Below are positions 1-12,400 of a DNA stretch of 64,000 nt, piece after piece (position 1 is the first letter of the stretch; every line of letters starts with the position of its first letter). The notes beneath the pieces are model-generated. The model had not been told where the DNA came from. It saw only the letters and a list, made by a program, of their open reading frames with translations, and did no database searches. The position numbers and the translations under genes are program-made. Origin of the DNA: Linnemannia schmuckeri (Eukaryota > Mortierellomycota > Mortierellomycetes > Mortierellales > Mortierellaceae); NCBI GenBank assembly GCA_029449235.1, contig JANATG010000008.1:1550001-1614000 (forward strand). Direction: 5' to 3'.

Positions 1-1346
1 CTGTTATTTAGCCGAAACATACACAACATAAAACGATCCTTGACTACGAGACAAGAACAATAAACAAAGCTGTAACCCGCTATTATGTAGGGTGTGTTCC
101 AACATCCAAGGGAGTTTGTAGGACACCGGTAAGCTTATAAGCTGATATGACAATACATATGCCTGGTGTCAACTCAGCCTATCGGCTACGAAGCAGCATA
201 GCAAAAACGTTAACAGCCTCCATTTCTGCATTCCTTTGGCCGGGGTCCTCCTTTCTCCCGTGTCTCATGTCCCGTGTCCAACCAAAGTACCAGTTTAGGT
301 ACATCGCCGACCTTTGTTTCTTATTTGCTGAAAAAGTGTCCTAAAAAGCATTTTTACAGCTGTGTTATTATATGTTTTTTGAGAGCATAAAAAGTACGCG
401 AAAAAAACAATTAACTTCAAAATGTTCGATGGCGGTCCAGACCCCATCAAGTATTTGACATGTCACGCAAGGGTGTACTTTTATAATGCCAATGGGCGCA
501 TTGTTGTGCGGCAAACGTACAAAGGGAAAACGCAAAGTGTCCATCGCGATCGAGTATGCAAGCTTATTTAACTCAAGGCAGCAAAAAGCAAGCGAGCTTT
601 AGAATATGCCAGCCAGTCAGGCATGCAGGAAGAAAGAAAGAGTGATGGAACAAGTATGAGAGAGCGAGAGAGAAGAAACAAAGGGTGAATATGGGTTTGT
701 CCGGGATGGAAACAGTGAGAGTGAGGAGAACAGGAGAATGAAAGGAAGAAAAAGAGCCTTGGAGTGGGATCTCATAAATTCCTTGGAGCCGTAGCATTTG
801 GACCCTTGAGGAGTGTATCTTAGGTGTTACTGTATTGTTTCTAAGGAGCTGTGTCATTATGGAGTCTTTTCACCGAGAGGAAGCGAGAAGGAGAGAAGAG
901 GAGGAGGAGAAGGAGGAGGAGGAGGAGGAGGAGAAGAGGACATTCTTTTGATGAGAGAAGGGGGAAAAGAAAAAGTGAACAGAAGAGAGCAATTCTTAGA
1001 AATCATCCTTGGAATGCTCTCTCTCCTTTTACTTTTGTTTAGTCGTTGATGTTTTCTTTACCAATGATCCTTACATAGCTATTTGTTGAGCATTACATAG
1101 AAAACGGAGAGAGACCCAGAAATATCGGGACTCGCATTTACTGTTCTCTCTCCCTCTTTTTTTTTCTCACACGGAGAAGTCTAAACCGATCTCGGCGGAA
1201 GGAGGTTACTGAGCACTTTCAAAGAGAGAGAGTTCAAACGCTCAAGGATGACAAAGCCAAAAACTCAAAGAGACTCCAACTCCTTTTTGCAGTTATTATT
1301 TTCTCACTCGCTCGATCATTCTTGTCTTGGCAACCCTTGAATAAAA

Positions 1347-1348
<2 letters not shown>

Positions 1349-1378
<30 letters not shown>
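1349..1378 (+). repeat. A30 homopolymer
   Basis: Thirty uninterrupted A in the gene-free left flank. Confidence 0.9.
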
Positions 1379-1379
<1 letters not shown>

Positions 1380-2080
1380 AGAGCGGCAAGAGGCCAACCT
1401 GGCCGATTTGGATGACAGAGACAACAGAGAAAGAGAGAGCAAGCAAAAAGGGATAGAAACAAAAAGAAGGAGGCCGTTGCACTTGTCGTTGTTACAGCTT
1501 GTTTGCTTGTTGGGGTAGTTTCCGTTTCGCTATGCAGCTGCAGGCATAAGAGGAAGTGAGAGGAAGAAGAGAGACGCATTGACATTGACTATATATAAAA
1601 AACTGATCATGACAGTCGAGCGCGGGTCATTTGTAAGAAAACAAGGGTTGGGTGGTGTTAGAGAGCGTGCATGCTTCTGTGTCAATGTATCAATTGGATG
1701 ATGTGTAATATAAGCAGGAGAGTGAGAGAAGGAGCGAGAGGGGTAGATGGGAGGAGGAGAAAGGGAAACGAGAGGGTGAGAATGAGAAGAAACAAAAAAT
1801 GAGAAAAATGAAAAAAAAGCGAGAGAGCGCGGTGATATGTTGGGCTGGATGAGGATGATGATGAATGAGCATTATCGATGCAAAGGAATTGAAGGCATAG
1901 TTCAACCATTACACAGCCTTAAAATGACTACAGCACATACACAGTGAATAGCCATATGTCGTCAATTCAACCCAAGGTTTGATGTTCGTTAGTATGTGTA
2001 TGTAATAATAATAAAATAACAGTTGGGTGACCAAGCATGAGAAGCATACAAATATACATACAAGCCTATTCCACCAGACG

Positions 2081-2089
2081 TATATAAAA
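2081..2089 (+). promoter_or_regulatory. TATA box candidate upstream of the thioredoxin-like gene
   Basis: The sequence TATATAAAA is a full TATA consensus. It sits immediately before a pyrimidine-rich stretch that continues to the ATG at 2662, about 570 bases away. If it is used, the transcript would have an unusually long CT-rich 5' leader, unless that leader also contains an intron. Transcription has not been shown. Confidence 0.4.
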
Positions 2090-2661
2090 ACGGAACGATC
2101 TCATCTATTTTTTTTTTGTTTTTTTTTTTTCTGTTCTCCATCTCTCTTTTCATTTTTCATTTCATCTATCTCTCTTTCACACTCTATCATTTCACTCTTT
2201 CATTCTCGCATCCACTCTCACTCGCGTATATGCACACAAAAACACAAACATCTCACTTGCCCATCCATTCGCGTTCGCACTCTCTGTCCTTCGTTTTCCT
2301 CAAACCCTGACCGCTTCTTCTCCTTTTCATCTTATCGACCTTAATTCTCCCTTGTCTGTTTCGTCACGCATAATTCAATACCCCTCTTCAATTTAAAGCA
2401 AAACACAAGAAACTCCTACTCATAGCCCCTGTCTGACTGTCTATCTGTTCACCTCTTTGTCATTGTCGTGGTGCATCCTTCTTTCGTTGTCCTGTACCTT
2501 GACCTCTCTCTCTCCTCAGTCCAATCTATTCCGTCCGTCCGAACGTTACACACCCATCCTGCTCTTTTCATTTCACGCACCTTCGGCCTTCCATCTCGTC
2601 CGTTCCTGTCCCTGAAAATCCAAAATCAGGTTTCCTTACTTCCATTTTTCGTTAAAACAAG

Positions 2662-3645
2662 ATGACCCCACAACCCTCGAAAATCATTGTCAACTGCAAG
2701 TCCCAGGAGGAGCTCGATACCATCCTCTCTCAATTCAGACGAGCCATCGTGCTGTACTATAGCTACGCCATGCCGTAAGTGTCATTTTAACATCCTTTGT
2801 CTTTTTTTTTATTCCCGCCCGCCGCCACCATTACTGCGCATCACAACAGTTGAAAAACATGAAGGGAAAGGGGGGCAATGAGGAAGAGGAGCGCTATGAT
2901 GCAAAACATAACAATGAGGGCAAAAAAGGCGGAGCATTTTTTATTTTATTTATTTTTTTTTTTTTTTTGGTTTGCTGTGCGCGGCTGTATTTTTTTTCAT
3001 TTTTAGTCAAGAGAGTCGGGACACCTATATCGACTGGATCGAATGCCGGGGCTTTTTTTCTTGCTGGGTTTCTTTTACTTTTATCTTTACTTTTGAACAC
3101 GTTTTTAACCCTCTTTTGGTGTTCAATCCGACTTTTTTTTTAATTACTGAAAGAGAAGACGCCAACGGCCTTTGTCTATGTCATGGAGAGTTTCTATCCT
3201 CGGTGACTAACCAAACCTTCCTCTTTTTTCCCCTCTCTCTCTCTATCTCGTTTTATTCTCTCTCACTGTCTTGGCTTCTAAACCTTCTTTTTGTTATTTC
3301 TCCTGTGTTATTGTCACCGTCTCTACCCTTCCACACCACCATCAACGCAATTCAATTACTTGCGCCCTTTCATTTAACTACAAAAACAACAATTGCAACA
3401 TGACACACAGTTGGGGCAAGATTGCAGAGCACAAGATGCACGTTTGTGCCAGGGCACTGGAGAAGGGCAACATCACGACCATCCCTTTCGTCCTGGTCAA
3501 TTACGCAGAGTTCTATGAGTTTGGCGGAAAGATCGAGGTCCTTCCAACGACTACCATCCGTTACACAGCCTATGTCGACGGCCAGCCACGGGAATCCACA
3601 GGCAACAGCGCAGAACTGGAAGGATTGGTGACAGCATTACTCTAA
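2662..3645 (+). CDS. small thioredoxin-fold protein lacking the CXXC active site
   Basis: The model joins 2662-2774 and 3411-3645 across a 636-base GT-AG intron and gives 115 residues. The fold assignment rests on pattern. A first strand (about residues 28-35) is followed by a segment corresponding to the thioredoxin WCGPC region. The C-terminal half has the typical strand then proline then strand order (VLPTT, residues 81-85, P83 as candidate cis-proline). After it come YVDG, a glycine at 102 and a final helix. The active-site position reads SYAMPWGK, so both redox cysteines are absent; C50 is the only nearby cysteine. It is therefore unlikely to be a classical disulfide reductase and may be a binding or adaptor protein. 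It has no signal peptide or membrane segment. The start ATG is the first in a long CT-rich leader. The intron could in principle hide a further small exon. The family name is an inference. Confidence 0.7.
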
Positions 3646-6321
3646 ACCAACAGCCTTCTTCGTTTCGTTTTTTGTTTTTGCTCAATGTGTTTTCGCTGCT
3701 CACAAGTACAGCAAGGCATTGCAAAATATGAGAAAAGAAAAAAACGCGAGCCGGTCAGCAAACAACAAACAGTCATTATTGATCCCCTATTACCCTGCTT
3801 TTTAGGCTACTATTTATTCTTCGATTAGCTTCTAGCCCATCCTTCTTAATACACTAATCATAATACAACCCTTTTCATTTGAGCTCCATTTGTTTGTGCT
3901 ATCTTTCTGTTCACCTTTGTTCTTTCTGCACTTTTACCATTCTTTGCAAGCTTGGCGCCGAGCCGAGATGGGCTATGCCATTACAACCCCCCACAAAAAA
4001 AAAAGATTCACTTCCGCAACAGCAACACAGTACAACATCCCTAATCATTCATCCATACATACAATCAGTTCGGGGCCCTTTGATTTTTTTTTGTTTTTTT
4101 TTGGTTTATTCTCTTTAGAACATATTTTGCAGCTCAGGGATATGGGTTTTGAAGACGACACAAAAACGTGGAAAAAAGACCCGAGATGCGTTTTGTTCTT
4201 TCTTTCCCGCAAAACTAAAAACAGGGCGCCGCATAGCCTTTTGAACGGCATTGAGACTAAGTTACGAGGGAGAGCGAGAGCAGAGGCGAGAGAGGAGGGG
4301 CTGGTCAAGGGGAGTCATACTTGTTCTCTTTCCATTACCCCCAAAACTAGTCAGAGAGAGGTAGGGGAGTGAGCAAATGAGCAGCAAAAAAAACAATGTC
4401 TTGGAGTTTTGAGAGATTGATGCACAACACACGAATAAACCGAACATGGCACAACATTACACAGAACAGTAAGAAGGAAGGCAAGGAAGGAAGGAAAAAA
4501 AGAGGGGTCTAGAATCTGTTCAGCCCTCCATGCTACTCTTTGTCTCCTTTGTGTTTGTCTACTAAACACATTTTCTACTTGTGGTGGCCCTTACATAATC
4601 GATTTAGTTGCATGCTTGACATATTAATTTCACAAGATGATCTTCACTCTCTTCCTTGCCTTCCATATGTGTCCCTTTTTTTCGAAAAAAAAAAAAAAAA
4701 AAAGAAATGAAAAGATCCTTATCCACGGTGAGCATGCATCTATTTTGCGACATGTTTGTTGGAGCATATTCATTGGTTCGGTGACTCAAAGACGCAATCC
4801 TCTCCTACAAGAAGAGTAAACTACGAAAGAAAACAAACAAGGAGGATTTGGAGGATAGTAGGGCGATCATGCAGGTAAAATAGGAAAGCTGAGCTCTCTT
4901 CTTTCTTTTCTCCCAATTTTTAGGGCGCGACTTGAAGATCGGGATAGGAGCAACCGGATTGACAAACTGCCGATGAAGGGGTTGCTCACCACTTTTTTCA
5001 TTCTTTTTTCGACTGAGTTGATGAAAGACAAATAGCCTCGAGAAACCATGTATGGTGACCGATGAAGACGAGAAGAGCGAGAGAGAGAAAAAGATTTGGC
5101 CCTTCTCAATCATTGTTTTCTTTCTGCGCCATGGATCTGAAGTTGTCCATTTTTTCATTTCTTTTCATTCATTTTCCACCGCCTGCATGCTTGAATGTGA
5201 GCATTGCCCTACTTACACGAACCAATCAGATCCATCATTGTCCTTCCCCTTTGCTTTGTTGGCTACCATTCATAGCATGGCATGCAAACTGACGACAGGA
5301 AGGACCACACTTATCAAGGATCAAACGTCGTATTATTATTTTTCAATGTCGCCATTTTTATATGTCGGTAAGTATTTGGCTGCATGGTCCAAGAAAAAAC
5401 AAAAGAAAAAAATAACGTGGCTCTCCATTTCAGTACTTCTTGTCCTTTGTTATTATTTTTTCCGTCTTCGACAACCCATCTGGATATTTTTGTTTGTTAT
5501 TTTTTATCCGCAGTTTCTCTCTCTACTCCACCTCCCACGACATATTTTCCCACTCAGATGTGGTACGAGCCGCCATGTGGCGTTCAATCTCCACCTTCCA
5601 TGTGTGCCTTACGGGTACATCTTCATTTAGACATGATGTTTAGTACATGCATTACAGTATACCAGAACGTTTTTCTTTTCTAACGGCGAATGAATGAATG
5701 GAGCTTAGGAAACACAGTTGCCAACGGTAGATGTTAGAAAAGTAAAAAGCGTCCTCATAGTCATACGATTTAATAGGAGTCTAATGTGCGTGTTCAGCCT
5801 ATCTCGTTCTGTCACGCAATGATTCCCCTTTCTTTTTTGTGATACGAAACGCACATAAACAAAAAAAAAAAAAAAAAAAAAAAAAGTCTATGCCAATAAC
5901 AGCATTCCTCGCCTATTAAAAAAAGGGTCATAGTGCATTCTGCTCCCTCTAGACTAATTTTCCGAACTATCGCGGCGATATGGTATTTAGTCGGAAATGC
6001 TGAGTAGTAGTGGTGGCGTGAAATGCAAGTTCTAGTAGACCCGATCCATTCATTCCTTCATCGATCCTTGTCTATCCTTTACCTTGTTTTTACAGTCCTA
6101 CAGTCCTACGTTCCCTCTGGTTGACTCCATGTTATTGTTGCTTGCTGTCGCCAACTGCTTCCTTTTTTGCCCCCTTGTTCTTCTTCCTCTTCCTTCTGCA
6201 CTTCACATCTCTCTCTTATTTCTCTTCTCTATCCGACAAAATTGTTTTCAACTTTTTCTGAACCACAGTTTCCTCCTCATTTTTCTTTATTCCTCCACGG
6301 TCAACCCAACCAAACCTCACG
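3646..6321. other. intergenic region without supportable genes
   Basis: This 2.7-kb gap separates the thioredoxin-like gene from the TLC gene. It contains short A/T tracts, including 19 or so A near 4685 and 25 A at 5861-5885. A pyrimidine-rich stretch at about 6060-6320 probably forms the leader of the next gene. The open frames seen on either strand are short, low-complexity and overlap each other, so none is called. Confidence 0.6.
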
Positions 6322-7299
6322 ATGGATCATCTTCAGTATTCAGCAACGACCCAGACGCCTCTCCAGATCCTTAAGGCTCTCTCCAGTCTCGCTAATGGAG
6401 GACCGACAGCAGTGACAACACCCTACGGGACCTTTCTTGGAGTGGAAACGAGCCCCCTCAACATCCTATTCTTCAAAGCCACGGTCATATTTTTTCTTCT
6501 CCAATTTGTGCTCCGCTATGCGACCCGGGCCATCTTCCCGATCTTTGGGGTAGAACGTCGATAACTGGGCTGGACTCTGAACTTCTTTTGCGCCATCGGG
6601 TTCATGATCCCTGCTTTACTCCAATTCGGATATGTCCGTCTGACCGTCTATGAGCGACTCGGACTGGACGCGATCTCGTTGGGGCTGGGCAACCCGGACA
6701 GCGCGACGGTGTTTACGGTCTGGGCGCCCCAGTTCCTGAGTTGGGTCCAACAGCCCCCTGCTTTCTCGTTCACTCCCACCGAGGTACCTTCTTCCTTATC
6801 CCTGTCCCCAATCCTCAAGACTCTCTCAAATGCAGAGGGTATTCTTCGCCTCGGTGGCACAGCCCTACAATGGATAGTCTCCCTCCCAATCTTTTCACTA
6901 GCACCCCACAAACCGACCCAACTGTTCAATCCCAACGCGGTCTCACCTTATCTGGGAAGAGGCGCGCGTCTATTGTACTCTCTCGAGAATTTCCCGCAGG
7001 AGTCTGTCGTTGGTGCGATCGCGGTCGCGTATTTTGTGGGGTATTCTGCAGGAGATTTGATTCTGGAGTATATCCATTACCCGAATCAGATTGACCCGCT
7101 GTCGGGGTGGATCCATCATATTGTGTATATTTTGCTTGCTTGGCGGGTGGCGATGGCGAATCACCTCTGGATCTTTGCCATCTGCGGCGGGCCCCTTGAG
7201 AGTAAGCCATTTTTTTTGTATCGTTTGTTTTGCTTGTAATAGGATGAGATTTGTGGTGTGGTGGTGCAGTGTGGTGACAAAAAAAAGAGGACGTACGTT

Positions 7300-7338
<39 letters not shown>

Positions 7339-7877
7339 CAGAGCTGCACTACACCTGAATTATTTGCTTCCTTCTGCTTTTGTTTGTTCACCCTTGAAAA
7401 ATATACATTGTAATCTCTAAAGTGAATTCATTTGCCCTTTCCCCCTTCCTTTGCTTACCTTACCCTCCTTTTCTTTGCCCCTCAATGGAACGAAATCTAG
7501 TCTCAACTATCTTTCTGGCAGTAAGTAACATGTTTCCGCAACTGAAGAGTGTGTGCTCATTCTGGTTCCCGGCCACGTTCATCCTATCGAGGATTACTGG
7601 GCACGCACTGATTCTCCAGGAGATCCTCTTCAACTACCCGACACTCTCGGGATCCGCTGAGCTGTTTGCTGGAGCATTATGCTTACATGTCTTTTGGACC
7701 TGGAAGTACTTTGCAGGTGTGCGACGTCGTGCGCGTCGGGCCAAGAAGGCTGCCTTGGGGAAGAAACTGGAGCAGGGAAAATGGAAGGCGTTGGTGTCGT
7801 TTGCTACTACTACGTCCTCCTCAATGGGATTAGAAGGGAAGATGATTCAGTTGCGTATTCAGAAATCGAAGAAGTAG
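6322..7877 (+). CDS. TLC-domain multi-pass membrane protein with an in-frame TAA
   Basis: Exons 6322-7201 and 7501-7877 join in phase across a 299-base intron holding 37 T in a row. The frame spans about 418 codons. A TLC (TRAM/LAG1/CLN8) core is visible: a GYSAGDLILEYIHYP segment, then WIHHIVYILLAW, then CGGPLEISTIFLAVSNMF, with further hydrophobic spans on both sides, and a basic C-terminal tail (RRRARRAKKA). TLC proteins act in ER or other membranes in lipid synthesis or sensing; the substrate here cannot be read off. The oddity is a TAA at 6562-6564 after FGVERR, with the same frame continuing as LGWTLNFFCAIGFMIPALLQ, clearly membrane-like. Options are a nonsense allele, a base error, re-initiation at the ATG at 6604, or an in-phase 105-base intron (6550-6654) with weak splice sites. 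A poly(A) signal lies at 7980-7985. Confidence 0.75.
6562..6564 (+). other. in-frame TAA interrupting the TLC coding frame
   Basis: The frame is open from the ATG at 6322 to this stop, and then open again in the same frame to the splice donor at 7202. No indel is needed to join the two halves; only this codon blocks translation. Confidence 0.8.
7302..7338 (+). repeat. T37 homopolymer inside the TLC gene intron
   Basis: Thirty-seven uninterrupted T on the sense strand lie within intron 7202-7500, about 100 bases after the donor. They are too far from the acceptor (7500) to serve as the ordinary polypyrimidine tract. Confidence 0.9.
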
Positions 7878-9457
7878 TATTAGTATTAGTCTGTTTGTCT
7901 CTTTCCATTCTCCCAACACCGTATTTTTTTGTACATCTCTCTCTCTCTTTCTCGAGACCCCACTTGACCCCTTCTTCCTAATAAATATGATGACATAGAG
8001 TAAGCATGAAATGGCAATAATCGTCGCGTGTTGAAAACACAACACACAACTTTGTCCAGTATCGGTTGTATTTCGAGGAAGTATATGATTTTTCATGAGC
8101 AAAGCAAAATTGGACGTGGTGCCTGGCCTTGTCTTCCCTTTCCCTTTCTTGCTTTCAGTTTCGTCCTCTTTCGTCATAATGCTGAGGGCAGTGTAAATGT
8201 GGTCCATCTGGGTTCATTGAGTGGAGGTGTGAAAAGAAGGGGGAGAGTGCCTAATAGAACAGAAAAAAAAAGTGCTCACCAACTTCCGGAGATTCATCTT
8301 TTTTGGATCATGTTGTTTTTTCCTTTTTTTTTTTTTTTTTTTTTTTTTTTCACTGGGAATAGAAAGTTGCCATGTGCTGGATATTTGAAGGGAAGGGGAA
8401 GAGCGGTAAGGAAAAAAAAAAAAAAAAAAAACCAAGCAACGGTGTTGAGATTTGGGAAGATTGCCAGAAAGGAGCAGGAGGGTTAGCCAGGAAGTAACAA
8501 AGAAGAGGAGCGGAATGGTTGCTGGGTAGTTTGCTGTCTGACTTGGGAGGAGCATGTAACTAAGTTTGGATATATATGCGGGCGAAGAAAAACAATCCAG
8601 GGTGTGTATGCATGGATGGATATGGATTGGAGGCCGCCGGGTATGATGGTGATGATGATGATGTTTGTTGTTTGAAGAATTTTTATTCTCCCCGACCGAG
8701 ACGACATGAAAGTTCGATCGCACGCAGCAGGGGGTTGGCAGGTGTGAGTGCATGGTGAGTGTGCTAAACAAACAAATCACTTGCAGGAAAGCATCCCGAC
8801 TAGTGCCACAGGAAGTGGAGAAGGGGGATGATGATAGTCCCATTTTTTTTGTCCAACAGGTAAGCTTGTGTGTATCTTTTTTTTGTGAGCGCATGGGGCG
8901 TATGTGCTTGTGGTATTGTGTTGAGATAGAGACAGCACACAAAAACGTGGATGTTTTGTGTGTGTGTGTGGGTGTGTGGGAGATGTGGGTGATGAATGGT
9001 GCCCATATACAAGCCATACAGGTCTGGCTTGTCTCTTGTTTTGACTGACTGATGGTTCCTGAAGTAAGCGAGGGCATTGAGTAATGGTGCCTGAATGTCT
9101 CTGTCCCACCCTTGTCACTCACTCACGCATACACTCCCTTTTCTTTCCCAACCACTTGTTCTCCATTTCCTCCCCCCTTTTATCGCACTCTTTGCTCTTT
9201 ATATTCTTCTCCTTCTCCACTTCTTTGTCTTCTTTCCTTCCTTCCTTCCTTTGCTCCTCTCTTGTCTCTCCTCTTCTCTCTCGACAGCAGATCCCGATAC
9301 CACTAGCACTAATCTCTTACCCTCACTCACTTACTCACACGCTCACTCATCACTCTTGCACACTTCACACTCTTACACACTTCTCGCTCATCCACTCATC
9401 CTCATCACTTATTTATTTCCCTTCCTCATAATCCCTTAATACCATCTCACAACAACC
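7878..9457. other. intergenic region with homopolymers and a CT-rich leader
   Basis: This region follows the TLC gene and contains AATAAA at 7980-7985, a run of 27 T at 8324-8350 and 20 A at 8412-8431. A GATGAT microsatellite lies around 8646-8662. A strongly CT/CACT-rich stretch from about 9110 to 9450 ends at the ATG of the SDR gene. A long minus-strand frame (8214-9122) is composed of poly-Phe, poly-Lys, His and Thr/Ser runs and is not called. Confidence 0.6.
7980..7985 (+). terminator. poly(A) signal of the TLC gene
   Basis: AATAAA, 103 bases after the stop codon. Confidence 0.5.
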
Positions 9458-12400
9458 ATGTCTCCAAAACCCTCAGTCCTTGTCCTCGGCGGTGTCGGCT
9501 TCATTGGCCGCAAGTTTGTCGCCTACTTGACCGAGTACGATCTCGCCTCAGAGATCAGGGTCGTCGACAAGGTCCTCCCCCAGACTGCATACCTCAACAA
9601 GCGCTGCACTGCTGCCTTTGAGAAGGTCGAGTTTATGCAGGGCAACCTTTCCAGCCCAGGTAAAAATCGTATACGCGTATCAACAAACGCCCTGTTGGTT
9701 TTTGTGATGGAAGCAAAAAGAGCGTTTTATGTAGCGCTACGTGTTTCGCTAGGAGCAGTTTTTGGCGTCGTCTTTGCCTTTCGTTCTTCTATGTATCGCT
9801 CAGCTCATTCTTAACCAATGAAGTGCCCGTCCTGGTTGTTGGTTGGATGTTTCTCTCTCTTCGACAGTGAAAAATCGGTGATGGGATAACAGCAAGGAAG
9901 AAAAATAGGAACTCCTGTGGAGGCAGGACATGTTATTGGTGGGTATGGTAGCGTAACGGTGTATTGACCAAGTATTTTTTTTTTTTCTTGATAAAATAGC
10001 ATCGATTGAGAAGGCGTTCAACCGTACCGATGGTTCGACCTTTGACTATGTCATCAACTTTGCTGCCGAGACAAAGTTCTCTCAGCCTGAGGAGGTAAAA
10101 CACAAAACCAAAGCTAAACGCATACCATGCTCACCTTGTTCTGTTCTATGATGGAAACTTCTTGGGATGCGTATAAGGGTGTATAAAAATGGTGTGATAA
10201 AGGAAGTGTGCAAAGTAGAGGGATGTATACTATGCGATTCATGGCGCTTATTTCGATTATTTTTTCGACCGTTGCGTGAGAACGAAAAGAACGAAGACAT
10301 GGGGGAGAAGGGGGAAAAGGGGGGAGAGAGGGGGTTGTCTATCCACGGGAAAGAAGGGCGTTTTTCCTTTCTTTTGTTATGCTGCATGGCGATGCTTGTC
10401 GACGTGAGGTGAGAGTGAGCTAGTGATACTCTTTTTTCTTGTTATTCTTTTCCTTTCGGTTGACTGAGTTGAGAGCCAATCAAACATTCCGTCAGAGATA
10501 TACCATTGGGGCAGAGTGAAGAGGCATGTCGTTCAAGTGAAGCAATGCGGGGCGGAGGTTTACCAAAGAAGAAAAAAAAAAGGTTCAGAAGCGACTGGGA
10601 ACACACACACACGCATATACAACAAGCAACAGCCAATATTATGATCAGAAAAAAGGAAGGGGAAAAAAAAACAAACAAGAAAAAAAAATAAACGCAGAAC
10701 ATTCGGATAGACAGAGAGTCGACATGGCCAGACCAAGGGAGTAAGGGGAAGAGGAGAGCGGCAGTGACAGCAGCCAAGGTCATATTCCTTCCTTCAGAAA
10801 AGGCAGAACCTGACTTGACTGGATTGGATGAACTGGACTTGACTAGACTGGCGGCAAGTAGCTATGAACAAGGATAAACTTTTTTCTACTTTCTTCAACA
10901 CCGTAAAGGGCGATAAAGATAAAAGGAAGCGCGTGTTTGAAAGGAAACCACGAGAGACACCATGCATGCAATCCATGCAACAATGCAAAACGACAATTAG
11001 AGCATGTTTTGGTTTTTTTTTCGCCCTCTCTCCACCCCCTTTCAATTATACCCTCCCCCCTGGTTCTTGTGTCTCAACTCAATTGCCGCGGACAGAGTGA
11101 AAGGATCCATCTTTTTTTGATACCCCCTGAACTTCCTGCGGCTTTATTCAAATGGCAACTCTTGCCCCCTACAGCACTCTACCGTTCAGTTCACTAACCT
11201 GGCTATTTATTTCACCTGTGGTTTCTTGTAATAGATCTACGAGGAGCGCATTTACAGACTGTCAATTAACTGTGCTAAGGAAGCGGTCAAGAGGAACACT
11301 AAGGTGTTTGTCCAATTCTCCACAGGCGATATCTACGAATCCGATGGCGTAAGTCCTTTTTTTTCTTTTACTTTACCGTGCCAGACTTGGTTATCAGGAA
11401 CACTCGAGCATTGCAGGAGATGGGAAGGTTTTTCTACTTTTTTTGACTCTTTATGCGTCCATTTCTTTTATCTAGACTGCAAGCAAGGAAGATTCCAAGA
11501 CCAAGCCATGGAACGTAATGGCTCAGTACAAGTTGAAGGTCGACAATGAGTTGCAGAACATGGCAGGGTAAGTCGGAGTTCCTTTCAGGAGAAATTTGCA
11601 AAGGAGAATTTCGAAAGAGCGACGATGGTGTTTGTCCATGACTGCACCTCTACCATTGCGAGACAGACAGGAATGGACCGATCAATTGATAGACTATACT
11701 GCAGCGGAGAAATGGGAAGAGCAGCATTAGCAGCATTAGCAGCAGCAGCAGCAGGGGAAGCAGGAGGAAGAGGAAGGAGGAAAGAGTCTGCGCATGATGT
11801 CATTTCAATTAGCTGTCTGAATGGTATCCGTTTCTTTACTGACCACGTTTTTTTTTATCTCTAATTCACGCACATACAGATTGAACTTGATCATTCTTCG
11901 CCCCGCTGTTGTCTACGGTATCGGAGCCATGGGAGGGCTCAGTAAGTGCCATTTTATCAATAGACCGTCTATTCTCTGATAGGTTCCATATTCATTCAAC
12001 GGCATTAACAATTGCATTCTCATTCTCTTCCTATCTCTCATAGCCCCCAGATTGATTTGCGGTCGTGTGTACCAGCACTTGAACCAGAAGATGGAGTTCT
12101 TGTGGACAAAGGATTTGCGTATCAACACTGTCCATGTGCTCGATGTCGCAAAGGCTGTCTGGCACACTGCCAACTGGTACGTCAGCAATAACCAGACGGG
12201 AGCCCTTGTCTTCAACCTCGCAGACGACAACGACACTGACCAGGAGGCCGTTAACGCACATATCCGTGCCATCTTTGGTATCGAGACCGGATTCCAGGGC
12301 AAGCTCATCTCTCAAATGGCCAAGGTACTTTTTATGATACAGTTTTTTTATCCTTCTCTTCGCGGAATGTTACAATGGAAACATTTGATATTGTCATGGA

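Larger units (their letters stand above)
1..2661. other. gene-free left flank with simple repeats and a pyrimidine-rich leader
   Basis: I see no supportable coding gene here. The first 600 bases show no recognisable feature. About 600-1000 is purine-rich and contains a GGA/GAG repeat near 895-940. An uninterrupted run of 30 A lies at 1349-1378. Two strong TATA-like sequences occur at 1592-1600 and 2081-2089. From about 2106 to 2661 the plus strand is markedly pyrimidine-rich, which fits the 5' leader of the next gene. Open frames in this stretch are low-complexity (Ser/Phe/His or Arg/Glu runs) and resemble no protein family. Confidence 0.7.

Noticed and set aside
8214..9122. 302-codon minus-strand frame
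   Set aside because: Made of poly-Phe, poly-Lys, His and Thr/Ser runs from homopolymers and microsatellites in an intergenic region.
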